This document shows, piece by piece, positions 1 through 5,800 of a stretch of DNA of 5,800 nucleotides; position 1 is the first letter of the stretch, and each line of letters opens with the position of its first letter. A program made the translations under genes and the position numbers. The notes under the pieces are model-generated. The model did no database searches. It was not told where the DNA came from and was given only the letters and a program-made list of their open reading frames with translations. The DNA is from JBGOUJ01 sp041477005 (GTDB lineage: Bacteria; Acidobacteriota; Terriglobia; Bryobacterales; JACQDG01), in contig JBGOUJ010000502.1 of the NCBI GenBank assembly GCA_041477005.1, forward strand, positions 1-5,800, given 5' to 3'.

Positions 1-78
1 GACGGTCCATCCCGGCAAGGCTGGAGGGAAACGAATCAACCGTAAGTATCACTGCCCCGATGCGAAGGGGATTGAGAC
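1..78 (+). CRISPR. Possible leader-distal end of a CRISPR array (one repeat plus one spacer)
   Basis: Positions 42-78 form a 37-nt unit that begins GTAAGTATCACTG and ends GGGGATTGAGAC. Inside it CCCC (55-58) can pair with GGGG (67-70) around an 8-nt loop. The ending is one base from the GATTGAAAC end seen in many type I and type III repeats, so the crRNA 5' handle would be ATTGAGAC and transcription would run on the + strand. The window opens with GAC, identical to the last three bases of the unit. Read as the tail of a preceding repeat, this leaves a spacer of 38 nt at 4-41, a normal length for 36-37-nt repeats. No second copy follows within the next 170 nt, so this would be the terminal, leader-distal repeat. 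Only one full unit is visible, so repetition, the defining feature, cannot be shown here. A chance resemblance or a solitary relic remains possible. Confidence 0.45.
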
Positions 79-181
79 TTACTGCCTGTTTGAGCTCCGG
101 ATAGTGTTTCAGCAAGACACCGCGCCTCCGCACCACCTCCACGGTTGTCAGTTGGGCGTCGTTTGGAAGTCCTCGGGTCTG

Positions 182-209
182 TTCCTTGGGGAGCATCCGG
201 CAGTACAAT
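182..209 (+). promoter_or_regulatory. Weak sigma-70-like promoter candidate for the hydrolase gene
   Basis: TACAAT at 204-209 is one mismatch from the TATAAT consensus and lies 42 nt before the ATG at 252, which would give a short leader of about 35 nt. The upstream hexamer at normal spacing (TTCCTT at 182-187) is a poor -35 match, so the call rests mostly on the -10 element. The rest of 79-238 shows no tRNA, no convincing operator and no intrinsic terminator. Confidence 0.2.
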
Positions 210-238
210 AAAGCCCGCTGGTAGCCCCGGCTCATTAC

Positions 239-243
239 AGGAG
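239..243 (+). promoter_or_regulatory. Ribosome binding site of the hydrolase gene
   Basis: AGGAG at 239-243, continuing as AGGAGAG to 245, lies 8 nt before the ATG at 252. This is a near-ideal Shine-Dalgarno element at ideal spacing. It fixes the start codon, which is followed directly by a good signal peptide. Confidence 0.8.
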
Positions 244-251
244 AGATCAAA

Positions 252-1922
252 ATGCTATTCAGCCCGGCGCGGGTGTCTTTCGTTTTCGCAGCAGTGGTCT
301 TCCTTGGATCGAGCCATGCGCAGGACGTAAACGTCGAGCCCGTCACCGCGCAGCACGTCATGGTCCCCATGCGGGACGGGAAGAAGCTGTCTACCTACAT
401 CTATCTTCCCCTGGGGCAGGGACCCTGGCCGGTCCTGTATGAGCAGCGGTACGCCGATATCACCGGGGCATCCAGCCGGAAGACCTACGCGGCGCTGTCC
501 CTGAAGGGGTATGTGATCGCCGCGCAGAACTTCCGTGGCACGCATCTTTCGGAAGGGACCTACGTTGGCTACCGGGCGCTGGGGTGGGGCGAGCAAAAGG
601 ACGGATACGACACCGTGGCGTGGCTGGCGAAACAGCCCTGGTCGAACGGCAAGATCGGCACCTTCGGAGGATCCCAGGCCGGCTATGCGCAGAACTTTCT
701 GGCCGTCACGCAGCCGCCGAACCTGGTGGCGCAATACATGACCGACACGGGCCAGAGCCTGTTCCACCTGGGCTATCGCCGGGGCGGAACCACCCGGGTG
801 ATGAGCTTCCCGGATGCCCGAGACCCTCAGGACGCGGTGAATCTCATCCGTGAGATGTTCCGGCACCCCACGTACGACGCGTTCTGGGAACTGGAAGACA
901 CCACCAGACACTTCGACAAAATGGATGTGCCTTGTTTCACGATCGGCAGTTGGTACGACTTTATGGACGCCGGCTCGATCGAGAGTTACGCGGGCCGCCA
1001 GCATCACGGCGGGCCGCGCTCCCGCGGCAAGCAGCAGATGCTGATCGGTCCGTGGCTGCATGGCACGGGCTACAAACGGTCCAGCGAGGTGGGGGAGCTC
1101 GTCTATCCCGCCAACTCGATTTTCCCGGTCTACGAGCACATGATCCGCTGGTTCGATCACTATCTGAAAGGAATGGACACCGGGGTGGAGCGCGATCCGG
1201 TGGTCCGCTACTACGTGATGGGCGCTGTCGGTGAAGGTGAAAAGGATGCTCCCGGAAATCAGTGGCGCACCGCCGCGGACTGGCCGGCGCCGACTCGTGA
1301 GACGGCGTATTATCTGCACGGCGCAGCTTCGGGCCCATCCGGCCGGCTTTCGACCGAGTCGCCGAAAGGACCGAAGACAACCACCTACACCAGCGACCCG
1401 GCCAATCCGGCGCCCATCCCCGGACGCGCTTTTCCGGGCGCGCGGGACGCCCGCGAGCATGAAAAGCATCCCGATGTGCGAACCTTCACCACCGACCCCC
1501 TAACGGCCCCTGTGGAGTGGACCGGGAAGGTCCGGGCGGAACTCTTCGTCTCGTCCACCGCGCGGGATGCGGATTTCATTGTCCGTGTGACCGATGTTTA
1601 TCCGGATGGCCGGTCGATCTTGATCATTGATGGCGTTCGCCGCGCCCGGTTTCGCGAGGCCTGGGATCGAGAGGTGTTCCTGAAGCCGGGGGAGGTGTAC
1701 AAGATAGCTTTTGACGTGGGCTTCCTCAGCCAGATCTTCAACCGGGGACATCGAATCCGGATCAGCGTGGCCAGTACCGGCGCTCCGTTCTACGACCCCA
1801 ACCCGCAGACCGGCGAGCCCTTGACGGCCGAGCCGGCCAAGAACGTGATGGTAGCCACCCATACCCTGCACCACACTTCTCCACAAGCGTCACGCATCCT
1901 GGCGCCGGTTCGCGGTGAGTAG
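252..1922 (+). CDS. Secreted CocE/NonD family serine hydrolase (X-Pro dipeptidyl-peptidase S15 type)
   Basis: This complete 556-residue alpha/beta-hydrolase probably cleaves an ester or amide bond outside the cytoplasm; the substrate cannot be read from sequence. Residues 1-23 are a signal peptide: one Arg, a hydrophobic stretch VSFVFAAVVFLG, and a Ser-His-Ala site before Gln24. The catalytic domain (about 33-310) has the nucleophile elbow GGSQAG with Ser141, the acid Asp236 in SWYDF, and His270 in GPWLH, matching the triad order of CocE and alpha-amino-acid ester hydrolases. Tyr67 aligns with the oxyanion-hole tyrosine of CocE. Residues about 420-548 form the C-terminal jelly-roll domain (PepX_C type), so both family domains are present and length is normal. 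The residue after the nucleophile is Gln, where CocE has Tyr, and the usual QDTRG-like segment reads QNFRG (92-96). A strong Shine-Dalgarno site sets the start. The gene converges on the heme-protein gene with 15 nt between stop codons. Family assignment is firm. Cocaine-esterase or peptidase activity should not be assumed. Confidence 0.93.
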   Translation: MLFSPARVSFVFAAVVFLGSSHAQDVNVEPVTAQHVMVPMRDGKKLSTYIYLPLGQGPWPVLYEQRYADITGASSRKTYAALSLKGYVIAAQNFRGTHLSEGTYVGYRALGWGEQKDGYDTVAWLAKQPWSNGKIGTFGGSQAGYAQNFLAVTQPPNLVAQYMTDTGQSLFHLGYRRGGTTRVMSFPDARDPQDAVNLIREMFRHPTYDAFWELEDTTRHFDKMDVPCFTIGSWYDFMDAGSIESYAGRQHHGGPRSRGKQQMLIGPWLHGTGYKRSSEVGELVYPANSIFPVYEHMIRWFDHYLKGMDTGVERDPVVRYYVMGAVGEGEKDAPGNQWRTAADWPAPTRETAYYLHGAASGPSGRLSTESPKGPKTTTYTSDPANPAPIPGRAFPGARDAREHEKHPDVRTFTTDPLTAPVEWTGKVRAELFVSSTARDADFIVRVTDVYPDGRSILIIDGVRRARFREAWDREVFLKPGEVYKIAFDVGFLSQIFNRGHRIRISVASTGAPFYDPNPQTGEPLTAEPAKNVMVATHTLHHTSPQASRILAPVRGE

Positions 1923-1937
1923 GCTGGCGCTCGATCC

Positions 1938-4900
1938 CTAATGGACCGCGGCGACGGCCCTCGATTTCTGGGACTCCAGGAAGGCCAGAAGGTCCGATAG
2001 CTCTTTGTGCGTAAGATTTTCGGCGAAGCCGTCCGGCATTAATGAGACCGACGACGGACGCATGGAGACGATTTCTTTTCGCGGGATGCGGACGCGGTCA
2101 CGGGGGCCGCTGATGATCAGTACCGAGTCCGGGGTGCTCTCGCCCTGGACGCCCGTGTAGACCTCGCGGGCCGTCTCGACCCGGTAGACTTCGTGGCCGG
2201 GAACGAAGCTCGCGCTGGGGTAGACGACAGCCTCGAGCAGGTCGATGCCCGAGCGTATGGCGCCGACGCCGGTCAGATCGGGACCGACGTCCCCGCCGTC
2301 GGCCATGATGGTGTGGCAGCTCGCGCAGCCGGCCTTCTTGCCGAAGAATACCTCGCGGCCGCGGTCCGGATCTCCTCCGGTCAGGAGGGGCTCGAGCGAC
2401 TTCAAGCGCTGGGCGCGCGAATCCTTCTCCTTTTGAATGCGCACCAGGAGCGGCCGGGCCGCGGATTGCACCGGGGCAGGAAAGTTTTTCAACAGCTCGG
2501 GGATACGCTCGGCGGCGATGCCGTCAGCCGGCTGCTGCGAGTTGAGCAGCCCGGCAATCATCGCTTTCCCGGCTTCCTCACCGTGGGTGGTTTGAAAAGC
2601 GTCGAGCAGATTCGGCAGGATCAACGGATCGGCCTGGGAGAGATGCTCGCGCGCCAGGACGAGCAGTTGGCTGTCGTTGAGCTTCGCCCGGCCCAAAATC
2701 TGCGCCGCGGTTTGCCTCAAGTCGGCGTCGGTTTCCGGTCGCAGCAGCCCGAGCAGGAAGCGGAAGCCCGGCTCGGGCAACGCCGGGCGGCGGGAAGCCA
2801 GGATTCCGAGCGCCGCCGTTCGCAGGTCGTTGGACTCCCGGCCGTTATCAGCGATCTGCTCCAGTTGGTCGTCGAGCCCGGCAAGCTGGCGGGAACGGAT
2901 CAGCGCCAGCGCCCGCGCGCGTACGGTGGCGTTCCTGCCGCCGAGGTCATCCCCTAGCCGCTCGGTCCAGGCCGAGGGGAATTCTTTGACCGCGCACTGG
3001 TCGATGGTGTCGAGAAGGAAGATGTGCTGGGTCGCGCCGGCCGAGGAATCGGCGAGGACATCGCCGATCATCTTTTGGGTTTCGACGTTGTCGCAGAGGG
3101 CCACGAGCGTCTCCTGGACGGCGGCCGCTTCCTCTGGATGAAACGCCGGCGCCCGGAAGCGGGATCGCAGCAGCTTAATCACTTCGCCCGACCAATCCGG
3201 ATGGCGGGACACCACCCACAACGCGGCGAGCCGAAGCTGGGCGTCCGCGTGGTTGATGTTCGCCGCTAGCTGTTCCCGCCGCAGCGGCGAGCCTTCCATC
3301 TGGTCGAGGGCAATGAGGGCCGCCTTCCGAACTTTGGGACTTCGATTCCGCAGTGCTGTCGTCAGCGGGCCCGGAGTCCCGAGCGTGATTAGCGAATAGA
3401 TGATGGAGTGCTCGACGAAGCGATCCTCCGGGTTGGCCGCGGCCGCGAGCAGAGCGGGAACAGCCTGAGCGTCACCGATCTGGCCAAGGGCGGTGGCGGC
3501 CTGCCGTCGCGCGGGAGGCTCGTCCTTCCGGACTATCTGCATCAGGCGGGGAACCGCGTCCCGATCTTTAGCCAGCCCCACCATGTGGGCGGCCGCGATC
3601 CGGACCACGAAATGGGAATCGCTCAACGCCGCGCGCACGGCTTCGCCGGCCTTGCCCTTGGCGATGCGGCCCAGGGCGAAGACGGCCGCGGCCCGAACGT
3701 CCGGTGAGGCGTGCGTTTCGCGGATGCGGATCAGGGGCTCCACGGCCGGCTCACCGGCCTGGACGAGCAGGTCCATTGCCCTGTCGCGGACCGCCGGCCG
3801 CGGGTCGTCGAGGGACTTGGCCAGCTCCGCCGGCGGTCGCGTCTCGAGTTTCAGGTTCAGCCCCCAGGGATCTTCGACCCGTGGCGCTCCCTTGCGCCGG
3901 ACGCGGTAGATGGCTCCCTTGAACTCGGGCTTCGCGACCCTCGAAACCGGGCAGCTATGCAGGTACCACGCGCCGGTCTCGACCACCAGCAGGCTGCCGT
4001 CGGCGTCTTCGGTGACGTCGGTGGGGTGGAAGTCGGGGTCGCTCGAGGTGAGAAAGTCCTCGTCCCTGGTGCGGAAGGTCGCGCCATCGCGTTCCATGAT
4101 GTGCCGCTGGATGCGGTGCGGGTTGAACTGGGCGCTGAAGAGATTGCCCTGGTATTCCGGGCCGAAGTTTGCCCCCCGGTACAGCAGCAGGCCGGCGGGG
4201 GCGATGCGGGCGAACTTGGTCATGGCCGGCATCAGGTCGCCGGTGCGCTTGTATTTGTTTACGATGGGCGTGACCTTGGGGTAGACGCCGCCCTCCACGT
4301 AATGCAGCAAGGCGTCGCGCTCGCCGAGCTTGGGGTTGCGGTAATAAGTCATCGTCCCGAACATCTCGCCGGCCGCGTTGAAGACCATCTCGATTCCGTT
4401 GTCGTAACCGCCGCCGACGATCCATTCCAGGCCGCTCCCGTCGGGGTGCATCCGCCAGACGCGGCCGCCCGGTCCTTCCATGCGCCGTCCCTCTCGGGTG
4501 TCGATCCGGTAGTGTCCCAGGTTGTAGGTGAGGTACATCAGCCCGTCCGGGCCGAGAAACGGGCCGTGCAGCGTGGTGCCATTGGAATGCAGAGGCCAGC
4601 CGGTCATGATCACTTCGCGACGATCGGCGACGCCGTCGCCGTTGGTGTCGTCGAAGCGCAGGAAATCGGGGGGCGCCCCCACGTAGAGGCTGCCGCGATA
4701 CCACAACGCCCCCATGGTCATGCTGATCTTGTCCGCAAAAATCTTGCCGCGGTCGAAGACGCCGTCGCCGTTGGTGTCCTCGAGCAGGCGGATTCGCATT
4801 TCCGCCTTCGCCTGCATGTCCTCGTCGCTTTCGTTACGCCCGGACGACTCGCAGACGAACAGCCGGCCGCGGTCGTCGTAGGCGATGAACATCGGGTAGT

Positions 4901-5147
4901 TGACGAGCTCCGGCCCCGCGGCCACTTCCACTACGAAGCCGTCGGGGACGTGGATGGATTCCACGCCCCTGGGGCCGGTGTTCGACTCCTGCAGAAACTT
5001 GCTCAGGAATCCGGTGCGAAGGTAATAGGGAGCCGTTTTGCTCGTCGCCTGGCTGGGCCGGCTCCGGTTAGAGTAAAGCAGCGCTCCCCCGGCGAGTACC
5101 ACCAGCGCTGCCAAGCCTGCCACGATGGCAACAGATTTTCGGGACAT
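1938..5147 (-). CDS. PVC-type CxxCH heme protein: membrane segment, beta-propeller, HEAT repeats, cytochrome c
   Basis: This 1069-residue protein is probably a membrane-anchored or exported redox protein; its substrate and electron partner are unknown. Residues about 5-25 are a hydrophobic N-terminal segment (signal peptide or anchor) with no lipobox cysteine. Residues about 62-417 match the 'putative membrane-bound dehydrogenase' domain (TIGR02604 type), a propeller related to PQQ sugar dehydrogenases. It holds two DTNGDG loops (124-129, 167-172) that resemble calcium-binding turns, and the family-like stretch HSNGTTLHGPFLGPDG (187-202). HEAT-like helical repeats start near 437, clearest at 448-475, 481-507, 510-539, 543-569 and 603-617, and degenerate ones run to about 905. 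The cytochrome domain (about 919-1062; TIGR02603 type) has heme motif CASCH at 941-945 (bases 2313-2327); Met1037 in LMPDGF is the likely distal ligand. The ATG at 5147 is the only usable start: an in-frame stop lies at 5184-5186 with no ATG, GTG or TTG between. No good Shine-Dalgarno site precedes it. Length is normal for the family, and the frame is unbroken. Confidence 0.92.
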   Translation of the reverse strand: MSRKSVAIVAGLAALVVLAGGALLYSNRSRPSQATSKTAPYYLRTGFLSKFLQESNTGPRGVESIHVPDGFVVEVAAGPELVNYPMFIAYDDRGRLFVCESSGRNESDEDMQAKAEMRIRLLEDTNGDGVFDRGKIFADKISMTMGALWYRGSLYVGAPPDFLRFDDTNGDGVADRREVIMTGWPLHSNGTTLHGPFLGPDGLMYLTYNLGHYRIDTREGRRMEGPGGRVWRMHPDGSGLEWIVGGGYDNGIEMVFNAAGEMFGTMTYYRNPKLGERDALLHYVEGGVYPKVTPIVNKYKRTGDLMPAMTKFARIAPAGLLLYRGANFGPEYQGNLFSAQFNPHRIQRHIMERDGATFRTRDEDFLTSSDPDFHPTDVTEDADGSLLVVETGAWYLHSCPVSRVAKPEFKGAIYRVRRKGAPRVEDPWGLNLKLETRPPAELAKSLDDPRPAVRDRAMDLLVQAGEPAVEPLIRIRETHASPDVRAAAVFALGRIAKGKAGEAVRAALSDSHFVVRIAAAHMVGLAKDRDAVPRLMQIVRKDEPPARRQAATALGQIGDAQAVPALLAAAANPEDRFVEHSIIYSLITLGTPGPLTTALRNRSPKVRKAALIALDQMEGSPLRREQLAANINHADAQLRLAALWVVSRHPDWSGEVIKLLRSRFRAPAFHPEEAAAVQETLVALCDNVETQKMIGDVLADSSAGATQHIFLLDTIDQCAVKEFPSAWTERLGDDLGGRNATVRARALALIRSRQLAGLDDQLEQIADNGRESNDLRTAALGILASRRPALPEPGFRFLLGLLRPETDADLRQTAAQILGRAKLNDSQLLVLAREHLSQADPLILPNLLDAFQTTHGEEAGKAMIAGLLNSQQPADGIAAERIPELLKNFPAPVQSAARPLLVRIQKEKDSRAQRLKSLEPLLTGGDPDRGREVFFGKKAGCASCHTIMADGGDVGPDLTGVGAIRSGIDLLEAVVYPSASFVPGHEVYRVETAREVYTGVQGESTPDSVLIISGPRDRVRIPRKEIVSMRPSSVSLMPDGFAENLTHKELSDLLAFLESQKSRAVAAVH

Positions 5148-5251
5148 GAGTTTAGGGCGCCCGTCTTTTCGAAATCCGCAACATCACTTTCCGACGGAGG
5201 CTTCGCCGGGGACACCGGCGCCGCGAGCTGAGGCAGCCGGGGCGCACAGCG

Positions 5252-5800
5252 TCACGCGAAGAAGTTCCCCATCTGGCGAAAGCGCGTGTAGCGCCGCGAA
5301 ACCAGTTCCGGCCCCGGCAGTGGCGACAGGCCGTCCAGCGCGCGCTCCAAGGCCTCCCGCAGCGACCGGGCGGCGCCATCGGGATCCAGGTGGGCGCCGC
5401 CGGCCGGCTCCGGCACAATCTCATCGACCAAGCCCAGCTTCTGCAAGTCCTCCGCGGTCAGCTTGAGCGCCTCGGCCGCCAGCTCGGCCTTGCCGGCATC
5501 CCGCCAGATAATCGCCGCGCAACTCTCCGGCGAGATTACGCTGTAGATCGCGTTCTCGAGAATCATCACCAAGTTTCCCACGCCAAGCGCCAGGGCGCCG
5601 CCGCTGCCGCCTTCCCCGATGCAGGTGACGATGATGGGCGTTTCCAGGCGGGCCATCTCGCGCAAATTGTAAGCGATCGCTTCGGCCTGCCCGCGCTCCT
5701 CCGCGTCCACGCCGGGGTAGGCCCCGGGCGTATCGAGAAAGGTCAGCACCGGGCGGCCGAATTTCGCCGCCATGCGCATGATGCGCATAGCTTTACGGTA
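5252..5800 (-). CDS. accA: Acetyl-CoA carboxylase carboxyltransferase subunit alpha (C-terminal part, cut by window edge)
   Basis: AccA pairs with AccD to form the cytosolic carboxyltransferase that moves the carboxyl group from carboxybiotin on AccB to acetyl-CoA, giving malonyl-CoA, the committed step of fatty-acid synthesis. About 182 C-terminal residues are visible, a little over half of the usual ~320; the start lies beyond the right edge. The frame stays open to position 5800 (YRKA before the first visible Met at 5788), as in E. coli AccA, so that Met is internal. Hallmarks in order are FLDTPGAYPG, AEERGQAEAIAYNLREM, the glycine-rich oxyanion-hole segment GEGGSGGALALGVG (starting at base 5617), YSVISPESCAAIIW, and VDEIVPEPAGGAH. 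The tail RRYTRFRQMGNFFA is where the family normally ends, so the C-terminus is intact. The next gene on this strand is the CxxCH heme protein, 104 nt downstream, with no obvious terminator between. Identity is very secure. Confidence 0.97.
   Translation of the reverse strand, partial: YRKAMRIMRMAAKFGRPVLTFLDTPGAYPGVDAEERGQAEAIAYNLREMARLETPIIVTCIGEGGSGGALALGVGNLVMILENAIYSVISPESCAAIIWRDAGKAELAAEALKLTAEDLQKLGLVDEIVPEPAGGAHLDPDGAARSLREALERALDGLSPLPGPELVSRRYTRFRQMGNFFA

Noticed and set aside
145..330. Small 61-codon + strand frame overlapping the hydrolase start
   Set aside because: It overlaps the signal-peptide region of the hydrolase in another frame, has no visible ribosome site, and its composition looks like non-coding translation.
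255..1469. Open frame of 404 codons on the - strand, antisense to the hydrolase gene
   Set aside because: It has the same register effect: codons are exactly opposite those of the hydrolase, and the translation is Arg-rich without recognisable motifs.
1911..1950. Inverted repeat (CGCGGT at 1911-1916 with ACCGCG at 1945-1950) across the convergent gene ends
   Set aside because: The loop is 28 nt and there is no U-run on either strand, so it does not support a bidirectional terminator.
2193..2957. Open frame of 254 codons on the + strand inside the heme-protein gene
   Set aside because: It is a shadow of the HEAT/cytochrome region in a GC-rich gene, with no family resemblance.
5204..5220. Perfect 6-bp GC hairpin downstream of accA as an intrinsic terminator
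   Set aside because: No U-tract follows in the - strand direction, and short GC inverted repeats are expected by chance at this base composition.
3711..5231. Open frame of 506 codons on the + strand, antisense to the heme-protein gene
   Set aside because: It lies in exact codon register with the - strand gene, so its stops would need TTA, CTA or TCA codons in that gene, which GC-rich genomes rarely use. Its translation shows no domain, while the - strand frame has clear family motifs end to end.
5252..5788. ATG at 5788 as the true start of a short 178-residue AccA
   Set aside because: The frame continues upstream to the window edge as YRKA, which matches AccA at this position, so the Met is internal and the gene is simply cut by the window.

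Overview
The window is a GC-rich bacterial chromosome segment. It holds two complete genes, one gene cut by the right edge, and a short left-hand stretch that looks like the end of a CRISPR array. The mix of a secreted CocE/NonD-type hydrolase, a very large Pirellula/Verrucomicrobium-type CxxCH heme protein and a typical AccA fits Acidobacteriota (Bryobacterales/Solibacter-like lineages). Planctomycetota or Verrucomicrobiota are also possible. This placement is inferred from gene-family habits, not from a phylogenetic marker.

Left edge (1-251): positions 42-78 resemble one 37-nt CRISPR repeat, with a CCCC/GGGG inner pairing and a 3' end GGGGATTGAGAC. The window's first three bases (GAC) match the last three bases of that unit, which would leave a 38-nt spacer at 4-41. 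If real, this is the leader-distal end of an array lying off the left edge. The rest of the stretch carries a weak promoter candidate and a strong Shine-Dalgarno site for the next gene.

Middle (252-1922, + strand): a complete 556-residue exported serine hydrolase of the X-Pro dipeptidyl-peptidase (S15)/CocE family, with a signal peptide and a full Ser-Asp-His triad. Only 15 nt separate its stop codon from that of the convergent gene at 1938-5147 (- strand). That gene encodes a 1069-residue protein with an N-terminal membrane segment, a sugar-dehydrogenase-like beta-propeller, a long HEAT-repeat region and a C-terminal cytochrome c-like domain (CASCH).

Right edge (5252-5800, - strand): the C-terminal part of accA, the carboxyltransferase alpha subunit of acetyl-CoA carboxylase. 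It lies 104 nt upstream of the heme-protein gene on the same strand, so read-through from accA is possible. The functions are unrelated: cytosolic fatty-acid synthesis against a predicted extracytoplasmic redox protein. The two extracytoplasmic proteins (hydrolase and heme protein) might both serve breakdown of external organic matter, but only adjacency supports this. Apart from the possible array edge, the window looks like ordinary chromosome. I see no insertion sequence, tRNA, rRNA or defence genes.
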